From Tyto alba (Eukaryota > Chordata > Aves > Strigiformes > Tytonidae), in NCBI RefSeq assembly GCF_018691265.1, contig NW_024881276.1, positions 1,550,001 through 1,614,000 on the forward strand: a stretch of 64,000 nt of DNA, given 5' to 3'. Below, piece by piece: positions 1 to 13,316 of the stretch. Below the pieces are notes generated by a model that worked only from the letters and a program-made list of their open reading frames with translations, did not search any database and was not told the origin of the DNA. Position 1 is the first letter of the stretch. Every line of letters begins with the position of its first letter. The position numbers and the translations under genes were made by a program.

Positions 1-3000
1 GTTCTTCAGGTGCACCAAATTGCAGACTAAATAAAGGGACATCATTGGTGTCACTTTAATGTTTGAGATATTTCCTATTAAAACAGTATTTCAAATCCTT
101 CTTTTTGTACTTTTAATCCAAGCATGTCAAGGTCATAAAGAAAGAACATTTCTGAGCATGTTCACCTGTGGTCTATGGCTGAGTGAAGAAGGATGGAGAC
201 TCCCACCCTTCAGAGATTTTGCTTCTATTTATCTCCTGATTCCCTGAACAACCCTGTTCCATGTCCCAGTCCTAAACCATAATCCTTAACATTTCTGTGA
301 CACTGTTTGCATATAAAAGGTTCTACTATTATTTATTTTTTTAAGCATACTTCATACTGAATGGTTTTGACTGAAATATAAAAGGGAAATTCAATACTTA
401 TTTCCAGAACAGTTTAAGAATTACAAATGGGATTGCCCATTTTGGTGAAGTCAAACCTTTTGGTAACTAAAGGAGATATTACCCCTCACGCAGTTTGTTA
501 GACTGGTTTTAAGCTTATGGGAACAGTGTTTGTGGTGTGTTGGCATGATATACAAGGGGCGCAGAGGGCACAAAATGATCACAATCTCTAATTATTTACC
601 TATTTTTAGTTGACATGGACTCTAATTATTTACCTATTTTTAGTTGATTGAGTACCAGGCTCATGCAAATCCCAGTAATAGCTTTAAATAAAGACAATCT
701 CACTCCATCCACAACCAAGATACAGGATCTATAATGGCAGTTTGGAAGAGTTAGAGAAATAATTCTGAATTGATCATAAAAGATAGCAATAGTTGTCCAG
801 ACACTTCCTACAGTATAGGAAAGCAGTCCTGAGGTGATGGTGTATTGTTTGGTAGGCAATAGCAAAAAGCTGGAAAGAATCATGCAAAAAGATCTTGCTT
901 TTTTTTTTCCAGGGACAAGATTCTTGATGTTGTTGTTACTCTTGTTGTGAGGAATTGTGAAAAAGCACAAAACGAGACGGCTGCAGCAGAAGCAACAAAG
1001 GCACACCGTGCTATTATCCATAGTCATTCAAATAGATCACCCAACTGTGACAGGCAATTAAATTGTATTTTCCAGGATTAACCCACAGCTAAAATGATAC
1101 ACCATGGTAGGAGAAAAGCTTCATGTATTGCCAACAACATGTTAGCTCCTCTTTTGACTGAGAAAAGAATGAAGGACTTGGTTGAAAAACATGTTTTTCT
1201 CTGTGACTACAGATGCCTCAAACAATGACACTTTCAAGGTGTTTCCAATCATTACTCATTCCTATACAGTTAAAGGGCAAATAATTTACTGCTGGTTTTC
1301 AAGGCACTAATGAAACCACATTAGGAATATTTTTAAAATGTAAAAAATATGCTAAAATCAAATAATTGGAACCCTGACCATGTACAGTTATTTGCAGCTA
1401 ACTCTGTTATGTCTCCCTGTTCACAAATCAATAGAAAGCAAGAAAGAAAAATCATCTCTGGCTTATTGCTCTGTAGATAACCACAAAACAGAACGCCATC
1501 TAATTAAATCATTGCTTGACTTAGAAAAAAATAACTCACTTTTCCTCGTCTCATTCAGTCAGTTTTCTCAACAAAAGTTTCAGATTTAAGGGAGAGTTTG
1601 TAAAATCTGAACGGGAAGAAATGTTCTCCATGAGACAATTACCTGCACACTGTACAGGTAAAAGGACCATAATCTATTTTCTTGGGTTTAGAAGTTACTT
1701 TTGGAAGTTAAATGACCATTGTCAAGTGCCAATTTTAAAATCCCATTTTCAAAGATAACCCTGTTGGAGGTGATAGAGAGGTTTAAGGTGACAGAATGTT
1801 ACTTATTATTTTCAGATTGTACTGAGTGTTTCTTGCAAGTGTATGTCTTGCAAGTAGAACAAACAGGGTTTTTACATGATGAAATGCATAAGACAGTGCA
1901 TTCATTTAGGGGTAAGTTGCAAAAAAGAGCTGATGACAGATTCATTGGTCATAAGCTAGTCATCATCGGAGGAAAAAAAGGCAACAAAGACATTTCACAC
2001 AGAGGTAAACATTAGCTGCCAGAAAGGAGGCTTGGTATTTTCATACAGTCAAACAAAATACAAATAAACTGACATAATTTTACTGAGAAGCATTAGTTTT
2101 TCCAGAAACAATAAAAATAGTTGATAATTTGAAATTTCTTAAAAGGCCTAATATTATGTAGTTAGAGATTCAGCTGAGTACTTGTATATGTCAGGAGGCT
2201 TTGACTGGGAAATATTCTCATATTCTAGTTTCACATTATGCTTGCTCTTTCAATTTCTTAAAATTGTTTACTTTATTAGAAAAAGAAACCAGATTTGGAC
2301 AGGTTGTGGAATCCTCAAACAGATTTCATTTCAATTAAGTTCTTAACTGTAGGCAGTTTAACATGAAACATGCTTTAAGAATTTACTTTTAAAGCCAAAC
2401 GTAATTAAATCTATTAAAATTTATAATAAACTATTATTCTATCAATCCTTTCAAGTTTATAGCTGAATTTTGGATCAGAGAACTTTGATGTTATTTCAGA
2501 AACATCTGATGTACTAAAAGTAATAAGATTTCCCTTGAATTTCCCTTCATGTTAACATAGAGACCTATTTTTCCCTTTAGTGTTGACTTCTTCTCAAGAA
2601 GAATGTCTTTTCAAAAGTATGGCTTCTCTGGAGTGCAGCTTCAGTTAATGCATCCAATCACAGTGTGAATATTTGATATAAGTAGGGAAAATAATGAGTC
2701 TGTTTTGGTAGCATGGAAAATTAGGTGCCTGTAAGACAAGAAAACTGCATGACAGAACACTTTCCTGTACCTAACCTTGACATCGTTTCACGGAGAACAC
2801 TGCTTCAGCTTTCTGCCACTGGGAAGAAGTCTTAATGAAAATTTTGCTGGTTTTTATTTCTTCCTGTGTTCATAATAGTAGTCAGTGGTTACTGCCAAAA
2901 AAAAACAAAAAGGAAAAGAAAGAATCAGAAGGATATTAACAACATTTCTGGTTCAGTGGTAGAACAGAACATAAAGAATATTATTAGAGTTGTAGGATGT

Positions 3001-6000
3001 TGTTTCATCTGAGGCATCATTTTGCCGAAACCTGATGTCCTGCCTGAACTCCCTAAGTGCAGCCATTACATTTCAGAGAGATTTAAAATGACAGGAATTA
3101 GCTAGCAAATGAAAAGCATTCCTTTCTTATATTATATTATATTGTGTTGACCTGTATACGAGACCAACATAGAAGCCTTTCTTCTGGCAGTTTCTTGTTG
3201 GATAGTGTAAGCTGGAGATCACTGTACCAGCTTTGTGCAAAGCAGTATCTGGAAGCTGTTGACTTCACTGGGAACTGAGTATCTGTTTTCATGAAGATAA
3301 AGGTAATTTTCCTGAAGTGTGCACAGGCTTAGCTCCATTAGAAGTGAGGAACCGAGTGCCAGTTTCAAAAGTGACCTCTGTCCCTTCCCAGCAGAGTGAA
3401 TGTATGAATTTCATACCCCATTATCTGCTTGGTTGAAGACTCAAGCAATTTCAAAGATTAATGTAAAGGATGTACTGATCTAACATTCAATTCTGAAAAG
3501 GATTAATGGAGAGAATAAAAAGGATGAAATCTAAATTCAGATATTAAATGGAAATGTGCATTTATTTTTACTGGGAAAATTTTGTTTTGTAGTTTACACA
3601 TTCTGACTTAACACTGTAAATACTTTAAATTAAAAAAAAAAAAAAGGTCTAGAGTGTTGAAAAAGTCAGTGCAATTATTTCAAACAACTTGTTTTACTAT
3701 TTTTTTTTTTTAAATGTTGCTTTGCTTTTTATGACCTCAATTTACAAAAAGAAAAATGTATTTTTTAAAGAGCTCAATAACTCAGAATATCTGTGAACCA
3801 CTTAATTTGAGTCGAAATGTTTTTATTAAGGTGAATGGAATTAGAGTGGCCCGTTGCAGAGCTATTTTGAGTAATGATCATTGTTGTCATGTTCTAGTTG
3901 CAGTAATAAGTGAAGAAGATGCAAAACGGGGGTTGGACAGTGGTGTTAGCATGGCCCTGCTTCTAGGCTAATAGAATCTGTTTCTTAACCTGGATGGAAC
4001 CCACAGGAACACTTCTATACTGCTCCTGGTGCACAGGTAGAGGGTTTGCTCAAATCTAGCTGCAGTACCTTCTCAGGACGCTGTATTATGGAGCTCAAGG
4101 TCTTTCTTTCCTTTGGCAGGGTGGAAATCCTAAATCCTAAAATCCTAAATATCATTAAATATGGACAATATACTAGAAGGGAATTATGGCCGCTCCTAAA
4201 TTTAGTCAAAATAAATCATTCGTATAAAATAACCTCAAATATGAATATCACGCAAAAACTCGTCCTGTAAAAAGACAGCACTGTCATTAGCCAGCTGTAT
4301 ACAAATGGCCTTTGATTCTATAAATACTGATTCTCACATGTGAGCTAAAAAAAGCAACTCTACTCACTCAGCATTTGGAGAAACCCATGGACACGTCTGG
4401 CATATTCCTCTCTATAGAAGCTGAATGTGCCAAACACTTGTCACTGGACTTTCAAGGACTAAAATGATACAGAGTTGATTGACTGTAAAGAAAAAAGATC
4501 AGCACTCCACTTGGTGAAATAAGGGTGTACTTTTTGAATAACAAGGGTATGATGTGTACGTTACATCTCATCCTTTAAGTGTGTGGAGATGTGCAGCTTT
4601 GTCCCCATTGAGTTGAAAGAAAAGTCTCTTCAGATTGAAATCTGTCAGCTTCCCTGAGAAAATAAAACCAATAATACAATGAAAAATGGTAGTTAGATAG
4701 GCTGTGAAGAAAAATGGTCCTTAAGGCCTTTGGTGGCTAGGTTTTAATTCCTAAGGTGATCTATTACCTGGTATTTGGATACATGCTAGCACCACTTATG
4801 CGCCTATTGATCATTTGCCATCTAGAGATGAGAGGTCCAGAGTGTGTTTTGGACGAGGTTTAGAGTGTCAGTGAATTAGGTCTCCTGGTGTTATAACATC
4901 AGCTTTGAAAGGATTGCCTGCCAAAAATGTAATAGCACAGGAGAACCAGATGGCTCTTAGCAAAAACGCTGTCGTCGGGTCAGACTACGCGCTCTTCTAA
5001 CTAGCTATAAATAAGGAAACGTACAATACTGTTTGTACAATAGCTTTGCGTTTTACACCTTTCCTTTTAAAATCTGGGAATAGACAAAGGAAAATACAAT
5101 AGAAACAAGTTCAGAGTGGTCAAAGGCAAAGACACACCAGACTTTCCACACAGCCTTAATACTCCTTTGTTCATCTGCCAGGGGACCTAAGGAGATGTTT
5201 TCCTCTGGCGTTATCCCCAGCCCCTCTACTGGCCCACGCTGTAGAGCGCACACTTTGCGTCACATCAGCAGACACCATCCTTGTCATGGATGTGGCCAGC
5301 CCTGCGATGCTGAGAGGGTCTTTCACGACACGGTTAGATGGCTGTTTCCACAGGGTTCACAGCTAGGGCAGTCTGGAAAGAGTAAGAGGGACATAAGCAA
5401 ATCAGAAGTGACTTTTCCCAGCCTCTGGTGGCTAGAATTCACAATTCAAATACTAGGTTTTTACACAGTTTCTTCCATGGGGTGTTAAATGCATAAAGCA
5501 GCATGTATGTATGTACACCTATATCATTTTGTCTCTTTGTTCATGTGTATTTTAATTTCTACAGTTATATATGCATATATGATAGTATATATATATACTA
5601 TCCTTACCTACAGAAACACAGCAGAAAACAAGGAGTGAAATAAAAGATGAGATTGAAGTAAATGATGATATTAGCCTATTGAGGGCAGTAAGATGGTGAC
5701 CACTCAGCTCTTGGCATTTGGGGTACATGAGGCATCTGGAAAGAAGCACGAACATGGGGTTTCAGTTCTGCTGTAGTGTGGCCTGAAAAAGAGTGGCTGA
5801 ACAACTGATAACAAACAGAACAATCAATTTGCTGAATTTACGCAACGCCCTCCCCAAAAGACATCGCCATAATCAGGGGAATTTACCATTCTCCAGCTCA
5901 TGTGTGTTGCCCCTGTTCATCTTTCGCACCTTTTTTATCAGTCTGCCCTACGACAAAGAAGTGTCTGCAAATTGGCCTGGGCGTATCCTGCTGCCCTACA

Positions 6001-6082
6001 CTCAGATAGACCTTACCAAACACCAAATAGTAGTGGGAAGTGTGGAACTGATTTCAATTTGCATATCATGCTTTCATTGCAG
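1..6082 (+). other. GABRG3: GABRG3 intron, 3' portion (upstream exon outside window)
   Basis: This is intronic DNA upstream of the first recognised exon. It ends in a pyrimidine-containing tract and an AG at 6081-6082, which is a normal 3' splice site. I looked for the short preceding gamma-subunit exon, whose product should end in a V-S-S-I-N-M type sequence, and did not see it, so the intron is longer than 6 kb. The open frames here are short and resemble no known family. Small structures seen: a 28-base direct repeat (586-613 and 620-647), an AT dinucleotide-rich tract near 5562-5602 and scattered A or T runs. No transposon was recognised. Confidence 0.75.
586..647. repeat. 28-base direct repeat pair
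   Basis: Positions 586-613 and 620-647 appear identical (CTCTAATTATTTACC then TATTTTTAGTTGA), separated by six bases (CATGGA). It is a recent local duplication with a 34-base period. Confidence 0.9.
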
Positions 6083-6303
6083 GAATATCAAATTGATATA
6101 TTTTTTGCCCAGACGTGGACAGATAGCCGGCTTCGCTTCAACAGCACCATGAAAATATTGACTCTGAACAGCAACATGGTTGGCTTGATCTGGATCCCAG
6201 ATACAATATTTCGTAACTCAAAGACGGCGGAAGCTCACTGGATCACCACCCCCAACCAGCTCCTCCGCATATGGAATGATGGCAAGATCTTGTACACCCT
6301 CAG
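6083..6303 (+). CDS. GABRG3: GABA-A receptor subunit gamma-3, internal exon (ligand-binding domain, loops D, A and E)
   Basis: This exon encodes 73 full codons plus two bases, starting [10 protein letters not shown] and ending K-I-L-Y-T-L followed by AG of a split Arg codon. The product is part of the extracellular domain of a pentameric GABA-gated chloride channel subunit at inhibitory synapses. Seen: the W-I-P-D loop A motif, an N-S-T glycosylation sequon and the loop E stretch [10 protein letters not shown]. Flanks are AG at 6081-6082 and GTGAGC from 6304. The length of 221 bases equals the usual gamma-subunit exon. From family knowledge, T-W-T-D-S-R-L, W-I-P-D-T-I-F and N-Q-L-L match gamma-3, whereas gamma-2 has T-W-Y-D-R-R-L, D-T-F-F and N-R-M-L. 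Leu replaces the gamma-2 Met130 that contributes to benzodiazepine binding, while the loop D Phe (gamma-2 Phe77) is kept. There are no stops or frameshifts, so the exon looks functional. Assignment to gamma-3 over gamma-1 or gamma-2 is from recalled family sequences. Confidence 0.95.
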
Positions 6304-7833
6304 GTGAGCGCTCGGCGAGGCTCAGGACTAAAAGCTTCTCCCGCCTCTAGCACTGTAGTAGAAATTTTCAGTGACAGTTTTGTTCTCCTCTGCTGTTTTC
6401 TTCCTGATGCTTACCTGACGTGCTTGACAAATATTAAAATATTCAGGTGTAAGTAGTTTAAAAAACAAAGTCTTGTCTTTCTGAAAAAGAAACCTTGAGA
6501 ACTGGCAACAGGTCTGTCTGAACTGTGGAAGCTGTGATTTTTTAGTGCTTGTAAAAAAATCGGGAGCATGCAGTCCCATAAAACCTGTCAGAAACCTTTC
6601 TGATCAGTTAGATGCAGGGCTGGATAAAGTATTTCTAGATTCATGCCAATTCCAATACTTGATTATTCACATAAGTGCCACTGAAAGATAGTCTGCCATA
6701 TCTCATCACAGGGGTGAATTGCTGGAGGAAAAGCCTATAGATTTTTTCTAATCTTGGTGATACCATCAACTGTATGGTATTAGAAATACTGTATATATTT
6801 GCATTAAAAAAAGCCTGTGGAAATCGAAATACATGTTTACTTATGGAAGAGATGAATTGCTCAGAAGCGAGTTTTTCCATAAGCCATATACCACATTGCA
6901 AACTGTTTCAGAAACATCCCTTTCACGCTACATTTTCTTCAGTGATTGTGTTCAGCCCCATCAGTGCAACAGCATATTCTGGTCATACTTGCAATTGCAG
7001 TTGTGTTCCAATAGAAAGTCTTTGGCAAACAATAAGAAAGGAATTAAACAGATGAAAAAGCTACTGATATTTTCAGCGCCCTTCCCTTCTTAGGCTTACT
7101 CCACTGTGAAGAGCTACTGCTTATTTCAGTAGCCTTTAGCTAAAGACTTCAGTGATTAGGATGTCAACTCCAATACCTTCTTGGTTGGGTTGTTGTTTTC
7201 TTTTTTTTTTTTTTTTTTTCCTATTGAGTCCTGTTTCAGTATTTCTGGGCAAGTTAATTATCTACCGAATAGTGGTTAGACTTCCGTATCTATCACTAAA
7301 GAAACCATTTGTTAAAGGGACTTCAAAATTTGCCTAAAACAGCTAAAAAGGGGGCAATACTAGACCCAGTGGAATGCTTGAATTAGCATTTTTAATTTGT
7401 GAAAAATGGTTTGAGTCCTTTTCACCTGCTCAGGTCAGCCTCCTTTTCCCATAGGAGGAGCTGTTAGAATGATCACTGATAACACTGTGGAATTCAAAAC
7501 CAATTTGTCTGACTTAAATGAGCACTGAGAATTGGTGTGGCATGGAAGCAGTAACTGCTGCATGCCCTGGTACTGTCAGGTGTCGATGAGTGTCCTGTGT
7601 TCAGGAGAAAGTGTATGAGGTTCTGTCATGCTCCATGCCTTTCCATCCCCTTCCCTGCCCACTTTTGGGTGCAAATGCTCTTCTGCTGTAACACTGCAAA
7701 TCCTCGTCTGGTGTCAGTGCAAAAATGCTGTTAAGTTCCTCACTGGTGACAGAGACAGAGGTTGTCTCGGTGCCATCCTAAATCTGAGACACAAACCTTT
7801 CCCCATCCAGTTTGCTAGCTTTTGAATTAGTTA

Positions 7834-7871
<38 letters not shown>

Positions 7872-8630
7872 GCCAACAAAAAACCCTCATGATCCATACT
7901 TGCTGCATTAATTCAGACATGCAATTAATATAGTGTCTGTTTCCAGAAAAAGACTGTGTAATAAGCTAGCACTTAGTGCAATCTACCTGGGTAAATAGAT
8001 TTACTTTCTAAGCTATCAGCGTGAAGATTATCTGGTTTTAACAGTAATTTTAAAATCAGCTCCATTCACAGTGTCCTTTGTGTTAGGGATATCGCATAAA
8101 ACAACCTTTCAAGTGGGGTTGAAGATATTTCTGCTGATCTGTTTGTTACATCTGTAAAACTGAGAATGACATACAGAGACTTCTTAAGTTTTTGAGAGAC
8201 AGCTCAAAATGAATGAAAGAATTTTAAGTTCACACTTAAGAGAACGTTCCTTATAACATCCTCTATGAAGTTTTAATTTTGTGGAATGACATACCACCAC
8301 ATCAGCCATATTTCCTGTTATTTTTGCAAAAAAATAGTTGTTTTCATCCCATGTCCTTCTGTGATGGATTGTCTAGGGTAAAGCATATGCGCAGATTTCG
8401 TGGGATGAGGAAACTCCTGATAACGTGTCTGAAATTGTGTTTTTAGATAATAGTTAGTGGTTTGGATCAGGCCCAAATAGCCAATGAACAACTGGCAAAT
8501 ACAGTCCTTTCCTTTCGGGCCTTACTTACAGATGTCAAAGCACTCTTGCATGGTACCTAAGGTTGCCCTGCCTCCTCCTCGGCCGTTTGTTGTGCCGATG
8601 GGTGGTAACGGACGCTCGGTTTCTCCGTAG
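6304..8630 (+). other. GABRG3: GABRG3 intron between the two exons (2,327 bases)
   Basis: This is a complete intron: donor GTGAGC at 6304, acceptor TTCTCCGTAG ending at 8630. It splits an Arg codon AG|G, so phase is conserved across the junction. It contains a T run near 7202-7219 and an A-rich tract at 7833-7871, but no recognisable transposon or other gene. Open frames in it are short and have no family resemblance. Confidence 0.9.
7833..7871. repeat. A-rich simple repeat
   Basis: A run of about 20 A followed by A tracts broken by single G bases, inside the short GABRG3 intron. No retrotransposed body was recognised upstream of it, so it is called simple sequence rather than a poly(A) tail. 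Confidence 0.9.
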
Positions 8631-8713
8631 GCTTACCATCAACGCTGAGTGCCAGCTGCAGCTGCACAACTTCCCGATGGATGAACACTCGTGTCCGCTG
8701 ATATTCTCTAGCT
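8631..8713 (+). CDS. GABRG3: GABA-A receptor subunit gamma-3, internal exon (Cys-loop)
   Basis: An 83-base exon: one base completing the Arg codon, 27 codons (L-T-I-N-A-E-C ... F-S-S) and one base opening a Tyr codon. It carries the whole Cys-loop signature of this channel superfamily, Cys-x13-Cys, with the core [10 protein letters not shown]. Formation of this disulphide is needed for subunit folding and assembly. The acceptor is the AG at 8629-8630 and the donor is GTAAGT from 8714, a near-ideal match. The length of 83 bases is the family's standard for this exon. C-P-L-I-F-S-S distinguishes gamma-3 from gamma-1 and gamma-2, which have C-P-L-E-F-S-S by recall. It is in phase with the exon at 6083-6303. 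The frame reads on into the intron, which is only coincidental read-through. The next exon of the gene was not found in the window. Confidence 0.95.
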
Positions 8714-11700
8714 GTAAGTACTGGTTTGTTGCCTTATTGCTGACTGGTGTGCAGGGGCTCCAGTTTAATTCTGATTTCTGTCAGGTCGCTCAACCATTCC
8801 ACAGCAGGTATAGGAAGTTTAGGTTTGCTTAAATATTCAAGGAATTTTTGTTTTCCCCTCTAGTACGCCTGGTCGATGGACTTATGCCATGAAGGCTTCT
8901 GTAGATTTACTCTGTTCTTTTTGCCAGAACTAGCCTTTTCAGTTGATACTACAGTCACACTTCCAGCAGGAGCAGATATTCATACCAGACTGTGCTATGT
9001 TAATCATGTGACATGCAAATGAGAACAGAAATTGCAGTTTTCTTGTGGAGGTGCACAGCTTGGGGACATGCCCAGCAATCTCTGAATATCTGAGTTTATA
9101 GCAACGAGCATGGTAATGCCTCTCTGTTCCACAATAAAAGTAAATTGTACAACTACTGTAAATATCATTTTCCTTTTATTCCTCAGTTTGTCCAGTAGCC
9201 ACAATGCTGTATGGTTTGTAGTGTTGTTGGTATATTTAAAGCCTATCTAATAGGCAAAAAAAATATGTTGGTGAACTGAATGAAAACAAAAGTCAGGTGA
9301 GTTAATCCTGAGGTCCAGTATAACTGAGGAAAAGTTATCTTCATGCTGATTCATCTGAAAAAGCTTGAGAGCTCTCTGCTCATGGGTACACCTGCACAGA
9401 GTTGTAATCCAAAGTCACACAATGCAAATGTTTTACAGACATTTTTAAAAAGGTCTCCAATAAAGATAGTTCTTTTGATAAGCTCCAAGACTCAGGATCT
9501 GTGTTGTGCAGAAGTGAGTGGGAAATGTAGTGTTTTGTCTTTCTATTTAGAAAATAACATTTTCTCCATCATCTCTTAAAAAGCAATAGAAGAATAACAC
9601 TATTTAATGTCTTCATAATAGATATGCTCTTGTGATAGTAGGGTATGGATTTCCATTTGCAAACAGTATGCAAACAGTGATCCTCAATCAGAAAATGGTT
9701 TTGAATTTCAGCTGATCCAGGATGTATTCCTCTCTTTTCCCAGGAAAATGGTTTTTTTAAAAATCTGCTAGTGTAAACGTCTCCCTTTCACCCAAAACGG
9801 TATTACTACATTGTCATTTTTTTATGATCTATGTATATAAGTGAGCCTGGGCAAAAATACACAGTGGTGTGTTTAATTCAGATGTGTGGATTGTATGCAT
9901 CCTCAGGTGAACAAGAGGCAGATAGCGCCTGAATGAGCTCTCCTGCTGCTGAACACTTTTCTCTGAACTGAATGAACCTCAGCTATCTTTAGTTACTGCA
10001 GAAAGCTACTCTTACCTTGCAGCAATCTGCTGTTGATTTGTTGAGGTACTGGGGAAGGAGTGTGTGATCTTAAAAATTAAATTCCAGTCCAGAGATACTA
10101 ATTAAACCTACAACACAAATTTGATAGGTCCTGCGCTAGCCATATCCAAAGAAGTTGAACTCTAATAAACAAGGAAGTTGCTTCAAACCTTGCGTTCCCT
10201 AACAGCTAGACAGTTGCTGAATGCAAGTTATGCTCTGGGTTTTTTTTTTTGTTTAAAGAGAGACCATATCAGTGGGAACTTCAGAAGCCTCCACTCTATG
10301 GCAAAGTTTCAAATACATCCTGATTTGCCGAGGTTCCTCCTAATTTAGATCTATTAGTTCAAAGCCCTTCTGCCCTTGAGAACATACATGTATTACCATC
10401 ATATGTGTACTACCCTCTATGGAGAGGGGGATTACACAGGATCAAGCAGAAGCTGAATGTGTCAGTTGCTATGTACAGTCTTTGTAGTTTCTTGCTAGAT
10501 GGAAAAACCCATGGAGGAATATTAAAATGATTGTTTCTGGTTTTGCCGACCTTTTTTGGTCATACTGATAACAGTGGTTTATTTCTTCAGGTTCATACTG
10601 AATTGTGTTCTTTTCCTTGAACACTTTTAGCACTACTATTATCATAATAGTAGGACATCTCCTGTATGATTTGTTTGTTCCATAACTCGGTTGTGTTTTC
10701 AGTGTTGCGTACATTTATAGCAGTCTCAAGATACACGGCACTCGGTGGGACTTGTGAAGTGAATGACTGAGTGAATGCCTGAATGATTTATTACCGCCTG
10801 GTATGACAAGTTTCTGAGGGGACAAGCTGATTATGAATTCCAAGATGTATGTCTTTGAATAAAATAAAAAGGGTTGTAGATTTCACGGCACAGCTCCAAT
10901 TCTCTCTGCGTCCCTTTCATTTGTTTGCCAGCACACAGACAAATCTTCACAGTTTACACTGCAGGCCAGCAAAAAAAGGCACAAGTTTCAGAGAATACTC
11001 CCTGCATCTCTGCACACACATGAACAAGGTTAATAATTGAAATTTCTCACTTTTGATATAAATTTCCCTCAGTATTTCAGAAATAGGAAACTAATATCAA
11101 ATGATTTCTAGAATATTTTCCTCTAGCGTCAACTAATTCTCAATCTAACCCGGTGGTTGCTCTGGGGACAGTTGCTGCTCCTTTGGCGGGAATACTGAGC
11201 TCTACTTGATCTGCTTGTCAGGACGAATAAGGAGAAAACAGTGGTATATAAACAAGAGACCATCTCAGTGTGCTAACAGTGGTTACTAAAATCTACTTAC
11301 ACCTTTCTGTGAAAAATCTTGTTCAAAAACAGCCCCTGGAGCTCTAATCCCTTTTCTAGAAATTAGAAAATATGAAATAGTTGAAAGTGCTTTTTTCCTC
11401 TGTGCAGGTTTTGTATGTGTTTCGGGTGACATGATGAGATGAATGATCTGGCATGTTAGGGCATGTGGTAGGTGTGTGCCTGCTGTCCTTTCGTAGACGT
11501 GTGCTTAGCACACTGCTTACATGAAAAGTTGAGGCCAGTGGCATAATACAGGGCTGCTACGCAACGCAACAGCTCTTGCCCACGTTGTGCATCATATTGG
11601 TTTAATCAATCATATGTGTCAAGCAGGAGTCCTTGATACAGAGATGCTAAAACATTGGAATCAATTTCAATGCATGGCGTGAACGTGTGTTTCCCTGTGA

Positions 11701-13238
11701 ATGTGAAGAAGGAATCATCGCTGTGACTTGATCCCAGTGTAGCAGTCATTGTGAGATTTTGCTCTATATCATCACATTTTCTTCATATGGCTTTAAAGTA
11801 CTATGTGCTACTGCATAAAAATATTCTGTCGCTGTGGTTCTTCATTTAGGTTAATTTATCCTCCTGAGCCAAAGGAAGCTGCTGTGCTACTTTTGGTATT
11901 CAAGTAGCATATTAAACTGTCTTGCTTCTCTCTATTCAGCACTGATTTGAGCATTGTGGAAATAATTTCAGGATTCTGCCATAAAATTTTGTTTATTGAG
12001 GTAGTTAGGATTCACATAAACATCAGTAAGGAAGAGGAGATAGTTTGTCTGAAGGACGATGTCAGCACTAGAATAAACAAATAAGACACAAGCAGCAAAA
12101 TTCAGGCTCGAAATGAAAAGTTAAGCAAAATTAATTGTGCTACTCCTACCGTAGGATACCGGGTGCTAAAATTTTACAAGGATTCAAAACCGTTTGGACA
12201 AATCACTGGAAGAAAAATGCATTGGGAGCTATTAAGCATAATGAGACCACTCTGTACTAATGGCCACTATTTTTTTTTTTTTATTGGGAGGGAGTGAGAG
12301 CATTTCAGATTAAATAGTAGGCAAAAGTGGTTGTACTTTATTTTCCATTAGAGTCGGCGTGTGACTGGTTGGCAGCTCCTCTACATGGTTTTGTTTTTTC
12401 CTTTGTCAGTGACTGGTGGGACTGTTGAAGGGTCTGGATTCTCTTAATTTGGGATGACGAGGCACACTGAAGAATACTGTGAGCATGTTTGCACTCACAC
12501 CTGCGCAACAGTTCATTGAGAGGTTCATTTTTCAGCACAGCACCAACCTTCACCCCTTCTCACCACCCATATGCTCAAGGTCAGCTAAAATTCATGACAC
12601 TCCTTCAGGCAACAGCATATGACAGCCATACACCAAAATGAATCTGACAAACCCATAACACCTTGTTTAGAGTGTCTGGTCAACTAACTTTTAAATTATA
12701 TACAAGGAGCTTTATGGTGGGAATCTGTGCTAGTTGCATACCTGAGGTCTGAAACAATCTATAAGGCCATGCTTCAGGCTTTACCAGATGCAGTAATACT
12801 GAGGAGCAGTGTAAGATGCCAGAATAAAAATGATAAGACTGAATGGATTAATGGGGTTTCATTGCTTTATTTTCCTTGATGCTGTTCTGATCAAACTGCA
12901 GACACTGTTGTTCATTTTAAAAAGCCCCTAAGATTTAGGCAATAGAAATGATGAGATTTTTTAATAGCCAACTACTTATGTTTTCCCTAGTGAGAAGGTC
13001 TACAGTGTCCTGAGTTGCCCATTACTGGAGGATTGCTGCAAGGCAGGAAAAGGTGGGCATGCCTGGAATGCCATTTCTACTGCAAACACCAAAATGTGCA
13101 CACGAAGGTTCATAAACTATTCAAGTAATTTCAGTTCCGTTGAAAATAGGGGAAGGCAAAATTTCCATCTATTCGTGGTCCAGTTTGCTCACTCTGGTCT
13201 TAAAAAAATGTACTTTTAGCCTTCTGAAACTTCAAGTG

Positions 13239-13316
13239 TGTTTTTTTTGTTGTTTTTTTGTTTGTTTGTTTGTTTGGTTGGTTGTTTTTTGTTTTTTGTT
13301 TTTTTTTTTTTTTTTT
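13239..13316. repeat. T-rich (TTTG)n simple repeat
   Basis: About 80 bases made almost only of T and G, with TTTG units, a short TTGG stretch and then uninterrupted T tracts. Open frames across it are rich in Phe, or in Lys on the other strand, and are artefacts of the repeat. Confidence 0.9.

Noticed and set aside
626..1027. 133-residue minus-strand open frame
   Set aside because: Cys/Ser/Leu-rich frame in AT-rich intron with no domain, no start context and no support for a gene.
4126..4152. Telomere-like AATCCTAA short tandem
   Set aside because: Only about three imperfect units, not TTAGGG/CCCTAA; too short to be an interstitial telomeric repeat.
10131..10180. Possible next GABRG3 exon (CTAG followed by CATATCCAAAGAAG, loosely like Y-P-K-E)
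   Set aside because: In the phase required by the upstream exon the frame meets a stop within about eight codons, and the remaining residues do not match the family.
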